From CAG-390 sp964590755 (lineage in GTDB: Bacteria > Bacillota > Clostridia > Oscillospirales > CAG-272), in assembly GCA_964590755.1 (NCBI GenBank), contig CAZPYK010000014.1, positions 1 through 24,069 of the forward strand: a DNA stretch of 24,069 nt, in the 5' to 3' direction. The notes under the pieces are model-generated. The model saw only the letters and a program-made list of their open reading frames with translations. It made no database searches and was not told the DNA's origin. The stretch's first letter is position 1. Every line of letters starts with the position of its first letter. Shown piece after piece: positions 1 through 5,917 of the stretch. The translations under genes were made by a program, and so were the position numbers.

Positions 1-201
1 TTTTTCATATCGTCATGCGGCTCTTTTTCTGTCCTCCGTCCCCTCCACGCAAGCGGAAGGGAGCGTTTATGAAATCATAATCACCACGCCAATACCCATT
101 GGCAAAGGGCGGCTCAGCCGCCTTGATTACCCATAAGCGCAGCAGAACGCCGCTGTCAAGGACGCTGTGCGAGGCGTAAAGAACTTTCCGAAACAGACCT
201 T
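1..201. other. Unassigned segment at the window edge
   Basis: I recognise no gene here. A short - strand reading frame spans most of it but has no recognisable domain and runs off near the window edge. A GC-rich inverted repeat sits at about 106-124 (GGCGGCT / AGCCGCC around a single base). Coding-like sequence on the + strand (an Ig-like fragment) becomes recognisable only from about 200. This suggests that a junction between unrelated DNA lies in roughly 150-205. What lies left of that point, possibly the end of a mobile element, is inference only. Confidence 0.3.
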
Positions 202-429
202 GCGACAGCAACCTTTACCGCATACACGGGCAAATTTACCGTTGAGCCGAACAACGAATATGTTATCTACGCAAAGCTGACCGATACGACAGGCAATGTA
301 ACATACATTAACTCAAACGGCATTGTGCTGGATAACATTGCACCTGCTATTTCGGGCGTTACAGACGGCGAAACCTACTGTGCGGCACAGACCGTAACCG
401 TAACGGAAAAATATGTTGATACCGTATGA
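127..429 (+). pseudogene. Fragment of a surface-protein Ig-like domain
   Basis: The frame is open from 127 to a TGA at 427-429. From about 200 it reads as an Ig-like module typical of large Gram-positive surface proteins, with FTVEPNNEYVIYAKLTD, then GNVTYINSNGIVLDNIAP, then VTDGETYCAAQTVTVTE. The frame has no start codon with a ribosome binding site, and the first 25 or so codons do not resemble the family, so the 5' part is lost. The domain breaks off inside its next strand and is followed, in a different frame, by a GLUG-type fragment. I read it as a relic of a much larger secreted or wall-anchored protein. The similarity is recalled from the family pattern, not from a search. Confidence 0.6.
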
Positions 430-928
430 GATTTGCACTGCCGCACAGCTTGTGTGGTTCTCAAAACTCGTAAACGGTACGCTTGATGGTGTTGCCCAAA
501 ATCAGTCTGCAAATGCGATCCTAATGGCAGACATTGATATGTCGGCAATTACGGGCTATGTTCCCATTGGTGGTACGACGGGACTGTATTACAGCACTGA
601 GGGCGACGACAAGGGTTATCAAGGCATCTTTGACGGCAACGGTCATGTGATCAAAAATCTTTCCGTGAAAGGCTCCGATGCCAATGAACTGACCTATGGT
701 GTGTTCGGTACACTCAGCGGAACGGTGAAACACTTAGGCGTTGAAAACTTCACTTTCACACTTGGATCGCAGGATTGCCGTGCCGGTGGTATTGCAGGAC
801 AGGTTCTGTCCGGTGGTTTGATTGAAGATTGCTATGTAGCAAACTCCACCATTACCGCCACGGACAAGGTTGCAGGTGGCATTGCCGGTTGCAACTATGC
901 AGGTACGATCAAAAACTGTTTTACTTAA
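413..928 (+). pseudogene. Fragment of a GLUG-repeat surface protein
   Basis: An open frame of 171 codons begins with PYEICTAAQLVWFSKLVNG, a segment usual just before GLUG repeats. It continues with a beta-helix-like stretch (GIFDGNGHVIKNLSVKG) and ends with GLUG-type repeats (AGGIAGQVLSGGLIEDCYV, then VAGGIAGCNYAGTIKNCFT). It stops immediately after the second repeat. Family members normally have many repeats plus a signal peptide and a wall anchor, and both ends are missing here. The apparent ATG at 413 lies in the upstream Ig-like fragment and has no Shine-Dalgarno sequence. GLUG domains occur in adhesins and peptidase-like surface proteins. This copy is most likely dead, although a short translated peptide cannot be excluded. 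Confidence 0.65.
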
Positions 929-1023
929 GAGGCTATGATGTGTTATATTGTAGAACATGATCCGAACAGGGGCGTTCGGATCCATGCAGCCGGGGCGGTA
1001 AAAGCGATAGAAGGAGCGTAAAA

Positions 1024-1118
1024 GTCTGAAAAACGAGTCGTTTTTCAGACGTTGAGTTTGTGGCTTTCGTGCCAAAAGGCGGCACGAATTTCCGCTTTGC
1101 GAAAAACCCACAAACTCA
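1024..1118. repeat. Nested inverted repeats (hairpin cluster)
   Basis: Three palindromic elements lie together. A 13-bp perfect inverted repeat pairs 1024-1036 with 1038-1050 around one base. An 11-bp perfect pair joins 1053-1063 with 1108-1118. Inside the latter, an 8-bp pair joins 1066-1073 with 1081-1088 and a small CGC/GCG hairpin lies at 1093-1101. As RNA the second part would fold as a closed stem carrying two inner hairpins. The cluster lies between the relic surface gene and the methyltransferase gene. It could be a miniature mobile element, an imperfect terminator or an RNA leader. No long T-run follows it. Confidence 0.55.
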
Positions 1119-1152
1119 CATTTTCCATAACAAGAAAGGAATGGTCATAAAT

Positions 1153-1728
1153 ATGAAAATTTCTGCATTAACGGTGCTCGCCGTGTTTTATGGCATCTAT
1201 TTTGTAAAAATGCTGATGCAGAAGCGGAGGGGCATCCGGACCCATCAAATCGGGCGGCGAAAAGAAAAGCAACTGCACACCGTGGAAACTCTTATGAGCA
1301 TTGCCACGGTGGGAATTGTGGCGGCACAGCTCATGTCCATTCTGTTCGGTTGGAATCATATGCCGACATCGGCACGATTTACAGGCTTTTGTCTGGGCTT
1401 GCTTGGGGATTTGATTTTCCTGCTGGCCGTTTTGCAGATGAAGGATAGCTGGCGGGCGGGAATCCCCGATCAGGACAAAACAAAGCTTGTGACCACAGGC
1501 ATCTACCGCTTCAGCCGCAATCCGGCGTTTTTAGGATTTGACTTCATGTACCTCGGTGTGATGCTGATGTATTTCAACGGCCTGACCGTCCTGTTCACCA
1601 TTTATGCCGTAGTGATGTTGCATTTGCAAATTTTGCAGGAGGAAAAGTATTTGTCTACTACATTCGGCGAAGAATATCAGGCATATCAAAAGCAGGTCTT
1701 TCGTTATCTGGAAAGAAGAAATTGCTGA
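1153..1728 (+). CDS. Isoprenylcysteine/phospholipid methyltransferase-family membrane protein
   Basis: A 191-residue, strongly hydrophobic protein with four or five membrane segments. The C-terminal half carries the SAM-binding signature of the ICMT/PEMT superfamily: TGIYRFSRNPAFLGF, then a hydrophobic hairpin, then an EEKYLSTTFGEEYQAYQ-type motif and a VFRYL end. Eukaryotic relatives methylate prenylated cysteine or phosphatidylethanolamine. Bacterial members have mostly unknown substrates, so the substrate is not called. The start at 1153 is preferred: an AAGAAAGGA site at 1132-1140 abuts an in-frame ATG at 1141, which is too close to use well, and the ATG at 1153 starts the hydrophobic N-terminus. 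The neighbour downstream is an XRE regulator, 109 bases away on the same strand. Confidence 0.8.
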   Translation: MKISALTVLAVFYGIYFVKMLMQKRRGIRTHQIGRRKEKQLHTVETLMSIATVGIVAAQLMSILFGWNHMPTSARFTGFCLGLLGDLIFLLAVLQMKDSWRAGIPDQDKTKLVTTGIYRFSRNPAFLGFDFMYLGVMLMYFNGLTVLFTIYAVVMLHLQILQEEKYLSTTFGEEYQAYQKQVFRYLERRNC

Positions 1729-1751
1729 TATAGCTTGCATCAAATAAGAAT

Positions 1752-1772
1752 ATTCGGTTTGTCAAACCGAAT
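1752..1772. promoter_or_regulatory. Perfect 9-bp hairpin between methyltransferase and XRE gene
   Basis: ATTCGGTTT and AAACCGAAT pair across a 3-base GTC loop, 24 bases after the methyltransferase stop codon and 65 bases before the XRE start. No T-run follows, so it is a weak intrinsic terminator at best. The symmetric sequence could instead be an operator for the adjacent XRE-type regulator. Neither role can be shown from sequence alone. Confidence 0.4.
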
Positions 1773-1837
1773 TCGCTGTTTGTGGGGAAGCATTCTTACG
1801 GAAAATGTACTATACTTTCCTTCGGAGGAATGTAAAT

Positions 1838-2380
1838 ATGGATCAAATTAAAATTGGGAAATTTATTGCATCGCTGAGAAAAGAAAAACATCTAACACAA
1901 GAACAGCTCGGTGAAAAACTCGGTGTGACAAACAAAACCGTTTCTCGCTGGGAGAACGGAAACTATATGCCGGACATTGAAGTTCTGTTGCTTTTATCAA
2001 AAGAATTCAATGTGAGTATCAACGAACTGATCAGCGGAGAACGGCTTGACGCAAAGGACTTCCAAAAAGCCGCAGATGACAATCTCATTACGGCACTGAA
2101 CAACAGCACCTTTACACTGCAAGAAAAGATAGCGTTTTTCAAGAAAAAATGGCTAAAAGAACATATTGCAACGATTGTTTTGTGCGTTGTAGCGTGGATC
2201 GGTATTATCATATGGACAGCACTGAAATCACGGGGCAGCGATTCTTATGTGCTGTTGGGTGCGATCGGCGGTATGCTTGCCATACTTTTCTATGTGGTAC
2301 TGTATAATCGTATGATGGTGTATGTGGAAAATCACGCATATAGGGCAACAAACGATGACAAAGAAAAAAGCGGAAAATAA
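1838..2380 (+). CDS. XRE-family transcriptional regulator with membrane segments
   Basis: A 180-residue protein. Residues about 5-65 form a helix-turn-helix of the XRE/Cro-CI type (IGKFIASLRKEKHLTQEQLG, then GVTNKTVSRWENGNYMPDIE, then the LSKEFNVSINELISGE end typical of this class). The C-terminal half has two hydrophobic segments (HIATIVLCVVAWIGIIIWTA and YVLLGAIGGMLAILFYVVLY), so the regulator is probably membrane-attached. The ATG at 1838 is chosen because CGGAGGA at 1824-1830 lies 7 bases upstream. An in-frame ATG at 1805 lacks such a site and adds residues unlike the family. The target genes are unknown. The neighbouring methyltransferase is the obvious candidate. Confidence 0.85.
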   Translation: MDQIKIGKFIASLRKEKHLTQEQLGEKLGVTNKTVSRWENGNYMPDIEVLLLLSKEFNVSINELISGERLDAKDFQKAADDNLITALNNSTFTLQEKIAFFKKKWLKEHIATIVLCVVAWIGIIIWTALKSRGSDSYVLLGAIGGMLAILFYVVLYNRMMVYVENHAYRATNDDKEKSGK

Positions 2381-2546
2381 AGTGAATTACCGCACCTTAC
2401 ATAAATACTTCATAAGAACAAACCGCTGTGATTTTCATTACCGTGTAGGATGAAAGTTTCGGCGGTCTTGTGTTTTTCGAGAGATGGGACAACGATGCCG
2501 TTCCGACCGTAAGATGCGACATTTTTTTGATCTTAACCGCAATGAA

Positions 2547-2590
2547 CGCATATGCCCAAGCAAGAAGAGAGAATCTTTTGGGCATTTGCG
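2547..2590. repeat. Imperfect 13-bp inverted repeat
   Basis: CGCATATGCCCAA (2547-2559) and TTGGGCATTTGCG (2578-2590) are inverted copies with one mismatch, separated by 18 bases. The repeat lies in the gene-free stretch 2381-2844, just before a sigma-A promoter. It could be a protein-binding site for a dimer, or the remnant of a terminator after the XRE gene. I see no gene in 2381-2600: short frames on both strands have neither ribosome binding sites nor recognisable domains. Confidence 0.4.
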
Positions 2591-2611
2591 GGGGAAAACC
2601 GAAATAAAGTA

Positions 2612-2640
2612 TTGAAAAAAAAGCAAAGCTGTGATATAAT
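2612..2640 (+). promoter_or_regulatory. Sigma-A promoter for a short transcript
   Basis: TTGAAA (2612-2617), a 17-base spacer and TATAAT (2635-2640) form an almost ideal housekeeping promoter. Transcription would begin near 2646-2648. The first intrinsic terminator downstream is at 2757-2797, before the next protein gene. Confidence 0.7.
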
Positions 2641-2645
2641 AATTA

Positions 2646-2797
2646 ACGATAGGATGATAACTGTCGATAACGATCAAGGGCAATTGCAGACAGTCGATAA
2701 TTACCAACGGCTGCGGCCGAGAGTTGACGACAGTGCGGTGAACGGATAGTATCGAAAAGGATCGTTCATAATAAAGCTTGAACGATCCTTATTTTAT
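2646..2797 (+). ncRNA. Candidate small RNA (or 31-codon leader transcript)
   Basis: This is the segment between the promoter at 2612-2640 and the terminator ending near 2797. It would give an RNA of about 150 bases. It contains two direct copies of GTCGATAA (2663-2670 and 2693-2700). One ACTGTC (2660-2665) can pair with either of two GACAGT copies (2689-2694 or 2729-2734), so two exclusive folds are possible. A 31-codon frame at 2654-2749 ends 7 bases before the terminator stem but starts only about 7 bases from the predicted transcript end, without a usable ribosome binding site. I recognise no known RNA family. The RNA is inferred from its signals only. Confidence 0.4.
2757..2797 (+). terminator. 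Intrinsic terminator
   Basis: A perfect 12-bp stem (AAGGATCGTTCA, 2757-2768, with TGAACGATCCTT, 2779-2790) has a 10-base loop and is followed by ATTTTAT. It lies before the YlbF-family gene and separates that operon from the upstream short transcript. Confidence 0.8.
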
Positions 2798-2806
2798 AAA
2801 TATAAA
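2778..2806 (+). promoter_or_regulatory. Sigma-A promoter of the ylbF-mutS-mutL-tgt run
   Basis: TTGAAC (2778-2783), a 17-base spacer and TATAAA (2801-2806) give a predicted start near 2813, about 32 bases before the YlbF-family start codon. The -35 box lies inside the 3' arm of the preceding terminator stem, so the two signals share DNA. Confidence 0.55.
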
Positions 2807-2844
2807 AATATCATCAAAACGAATTCGAAAGAGAGTATAACGAT

Positions 2845-3234
2845 ATGGATATTTTAAGCATGGCACACGAAATAGGCAAGGCGATAAAGGAAAGCGACGA
2901 AATGCGTCAATACGAGGCGGCGCAGGCAGCTTATCTTGCCGATGAGGAGCTTCAGACCAAGGTGACCGAATATAATGTGCAGCAAAAGGCATTTGCCGAC
3001 GAGAGCGCCAAAAGCGTGCAGAATGATTTTCTGCTGGGTGCTATTCGCAAGCGTCTTGAAGCACTGGCGGCAGAGATAACGTCTTCTCCCTCGTATATTG
3101 CATTCGCGGAGTCTCAGGATATGGTATCGTCGATACTTGCCGAGGTGAACGAGACCATTATGTGTGAGGTGACGGGCGAGGAGCCGCATCACGGCTGCAC
3201 GCATGATTGCTCATCCTGCGGCGGCTGCCACTGA
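2845..3234 (+). CDS. YlbF/YmcA-family protein with Cys-rich tail
   Basis: A 129-residue, mainly alpha-helical protein of the Com_YlbF family. Its helical core resembles RicA (YmcA) and RicF (YlbF), which in Bacillus subtilis form the RicAFT complex affecting RNase Y-dependent mRNA processing, competence, biofilm and sporulation. The position fits, because ymcA also lies just upstream of mutS in Bacillus. The C-terminus ends with four cysteines in a C-x3-C-x2-C-x2-C pattern (C118, C122, C125, C128) beside several histidines, and C107 lies further up. This looks like a metal or Fe-S site. The Bacillus RicAFT complex is reported to carry Fe-S clusters. The ATG follows a GAAAGAGAG purine stretch at 2828-2836. 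It cannot be assigned to RicA or RicF specifically. Confidence 0.85.
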   Translation: MDILSMAHEIGKAIKESDEMRQYEAAQAAYLADEELQTKVTEYNVQQKAFADESAKSVQNDFLLGAIRKRLEALAAEITSSPSYIAFAESQDMVSSILAEVNETIMCEVTGEEPHHGCTHDCSSCGGCH

Positions 3235-3299
3235 TATAACGAAAAAACAAAAGGATCTCACGATCTATTTCGGCTTTTGAAGCTAAGGGGGATGCCCGC

Positions 3300-5897
3300 A
3301 TGACTCCGATGATGGAGCAATACTTTGAGATAAAGGATCAATATAAGGATTATTTGCTTTTTTACCGTTTGGGCGATTTTTACGAGATGTTCTTCGATGA
3401 TGCCGTGATCGGTTCGCGCGAGCTTGAGCTTACGCTCACAGGGCGCGATTGCGGAGAAAAAGAACGTGCGCCCATGTGCGGTATTCCTTTTCACAGCGCC
3501 GAGACCTATATTGCAAGGCTTATAGACAAGGGCTACAAGATAGCGATATGCGAGCAGGTGGAGGATCCCGCTACCGCCAAGGGATTGGTCAAAAGAGAGG
3601 TAATAAGGATAATCACCCCGGGCACGGTAACCGATGCATCCATGTTGCCGGAGACGCGCAACAATTATCTAGCGTCCGTTTTTATTGATGAGGGCGGCAC
3701 CGGAGTGTGCTTTGCCGATATTTCCACTGCGCAAATATTTGCGACTTCCTTTGATACGCCGCAATATTTGCCGCAGTTGCTCGGCGAGCTGGGGACCTAC
3801 GCGCCGCGTGAGACAGTTATCAATCTGCCTGCCGCGCTTTGTCCCGAGGTCGCCGATTTTGTTCAGAACAAGCTCGGGGCGATGTTGACCGTTGAGGCGG
3901 CGGAGGCATTTGACTATTCGTGTGCGGTCGATGCGGTGAACGCGCAATTTTCCGATATCTTGCGCGAGGGAGAGCTTGAAAAGAAGCGTCTTGTATCTGC
4001 GCTGGGAGCGCTGCTTTGCTATATACGCGAAACTCAAAAGACGGATATCTCATATATAAAAGAGCTTAATGTTTATGAGAACGGGCAGTATATGCAGCTT
4101 GACTTGAATACGCGTCGCAATCTTGAGATCACCGAGACTATGCGTTCAAAGGAAAAGCGCGGCTCGCTTTTGGGGGTGCTTGACAAGACCACGACCGCCG
4201 CGGGAGCGCGTCTTTTGCGTCAGTGGGTAGAGCATCCTTTGCTCGGCATCAGTGCCATATCACGTCGACAAGCGGCTGTAGAGGAGCTTTTTGACGACTT
4301 TATGCTTCGCGAGGATCTGCGCGACAGGCTTTCAAACGTTCTCGATCTTGAGCGCTTGGTGACGCGCATAGTGTATGCCACCGCCAATGCGAGGGATCTG
4401 CGAGCTGTTGCCAACACATTGGCGATACTTCCCGACGTGCGTGAGCTTTTGAAAAAATGCAAAAGCGACGAGCTGTCGGCAATATATTCCGCGCTTGACA
4501 CTCTTGATGATGTGGTCAAGCTGATAGACGAGGCGATAGTCGAGTCACCTCCGGCGCAGGTGCGCGAGGGCGGAATGATAAAGGACGGCTACAGCACCGA
4601 GGTCGATGAATTGCGCGGGATCGTCGCAGACGGAAAAGGCTGGATAGAAAAGTTCGCAGCCAAGGAGCGCGAGGCGACCGGCATAAAAACACTGCGCGTG
4701 GGGTATAATCGGGTCTTCGGATATTATATCGAAGTCACGCGCTCGTTGGTGGATCAGGTCCCGCAGGACAGATACATACGCAAGCAGACGCTCACGGGAG
4801 CCGAGCGATATATTACGCAGGAACTGAAGGACACCGAGGCAACCGTGCTGGGCGCGGGAGATCGGTTGTCATCGCTGGAATATGAATTGTTTTCGGCGGT
4901 GCGGTCGCGTGTGGCGGAAAATTCCGCTCGCATACAGCGAGCGGCGGCTCTGCTTGCGCGTATAGATGTTTATGTTTCTCTTGCCGCGGTGGCGTCAAAA
5001 AACAACTATACCCGTCCGCATCTTAATGCCGACGAGGTGATACGAATAAAGGACGGTCGTCATCCCGTGGTTGAGCAGTTCGTTAAGGACGGATATTTCG
5101 TTCCGAACGACACCTCGCTTGACATGAAGAACAACCGTGTTATGATAATAACCGGTCCGAACATGGCGGGAAAATCCACATACATGCGTCAGGTGGCGCT
5201 TATTGCCGTAATGACACAGATAGGCTCCTTCGTTCCGGCGGCGGATGCCGACATCTGCATAACCGACAGAGTGTTTACCCGTGTGGGTGCGTCGGACGAC
5301 CTTGCATCCGGACAATCCACCTTTATGCTTGAGATGACCGAGGTGGCGAATATTTTGAAAAACGCCACCAAGCACAGTCTTGTCATATATGACGAGGTCG
5401 GGCGCGGTACGTCGACCTTTGACGGCATGAGTATTGCTCGCGCGATCGTCGAATATACTCAAAGTCGCAAGGTGGGAGCAAAAACACTTTTTGCCACGCA
5501 TTATCACGAGCTGACGGTCCTTGAGGACGAGCTTGACGGAGTGGTTAATTACAATATAGCCGCGCGCAAGCGCGGGGACAACGTTATATTCCTGCGTAAG
5601 ATCGTCAAGGGATCGACCGATGACAGCTACGGAATAGAGGTCGCAAAGCTTGCGGGTCTGCCAAGCGAGGTCATAAAGAGAGCCAAGGAGATACTCAAAT
5701 CCGTTGAGGCGACCTCGCGTGCCGTGTCGACCTCTGAGGTGCATCCTTCCGACGATGCAGAGGAGCTTGATGCGATATCTCTTGAGGATTGCATACACGA
5801 GCAGATAATAGCCGATCTGAAGGCTGTTGATGTAAATACGCTGTCGCCCATAGAAGCGATGAATTTCTTGTTCGAGCTTCAAAGAAAACTTAAATAA
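3300..5897 (+). CDS. mutS: DNA mismatch repair protein MutS
   Basis: An 865-residue MutS1, which recognises base mismatches and small loops and recruits MutL. The N-terminal mismatch-binding domain has GDFYEMF, with the wedging Phe at F27 and Glu at E29. The core and clamp regions follow. The C-terminal ATPase has Walker A GPNMAGKST at residues 619-627, Walker B ending in D698-E699, the GRGTSTFDG signature from 701 and ATHYHEL at 732-738. The tail (residues 800-865) ends with a helical segment typical of the dimerisation region. Length and motifs match intact family members. The ATG at 3300 is preceded by AAGGGGG at about 3284-3290. It is followed by mutL after 20 bases, giving the usual mismatch-repair pair. 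Confidence 0.98.
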   Translation: MTPMMEQYFEIKDQYKDYLLFYRLGDFYEMFFDDAVIGSRELELTLTGRDCGEKERAPMCGIPFHSAETYIARLIDKGYKIAICEQVEDPATAKGLVKREVIRIITPGTVTDASMLPETRNNYLASVFIDEGGTGVCFADISTAQIFATSFDTPQYLPQLLGELGTYAPRETVINLPAALCPEVADFVQNKLGAMLTVEAAEAFDYSCAVDAVNAQFSDILREGELEKKRLVSALGALLCYIRETQKTDISYIKELNVYENGQYMQLDLNTRRNLEITETMRSKEKRGSLLGVLDKTTTAAGARLLRQWVEHPLLGISAISRRQAAVEELFDDFMLREDLRDRLSNVLDLERLVTRIVYATANARDLRAVANTLAILPDVRELLKKCKSDELSAIYSALDTLDDVVKLIDEAIVESPPAQVREGGMIKDGYSTEVDELRGIVADGKGWIEKFAAKEREATGIKTLRVGYNRVFGYYIEVTRSLVDQVPQDRYIRKQTLTGAERYITQELKDTEATVLGAGDRLSSLEYELFSAVRSRVAENSARIQRAAALLARIDVYVSLAAVASKNNYTRPHLNADEVIRIKDGRHPVVEQFVKDGYFVPNDTSLDMKNNRVMIITGPNMAGKSTYMRQVALIAVMTQIGSFVPAADADICITDRVFTRVGASDDLASGQSTFMLEMTEVANILKNATKHSLVIYDEVGRGTSTFDGMSIARAIVEYTQSRKVGAKTLFATHYHELTVLEDELDGVVNYNIAARKRGDNVIFLRKIVKGSTDDSYGIEVAKLAGLPSEVIKRAKEILKSVEATSRAVSTSEVHPSDDAEELDAISLEDCIHEQIIADLKAVDVNTLSPIEAMNFLFELQRKLK

Positions 5898-5917
5898 GCG
5901 AGAGGACTTATCTTAAA

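Noticed and set aside
938..1021. 27-codon frame with AGAGG five bases upstream
   Set aside because: The spacing is plausible, but the frame is short, matches nothing I know and directly follows the relic surface gene. The evidence is too weak to call a gene.
2397..2707. Two overlapping - strand frames in the gap before ylbF
   Set aside because: They overlap each other, lack ribosome sites and recognisable domains, and lie across a + strand promoter. Chance frames or relic mobile DNA are more likely.
2654..2749. 31-codon frame within the candidate small RNA
   Set aside because: It begins about 7 bases from the predicted transcript start, with no usable ribosome binding site. Kept only as a remark under the RNA.
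4995..5882. 295-codon open frame on the - strand inside mutS
   Set aside because: It is antisense to the conserved ATPase part of MutS, has no domain of its own and reflects codon bias. The same applies to the long - strand frames at 10227-11312 (LCP-like/glyS) and 15962-17266 (spoIIIAE-AG).
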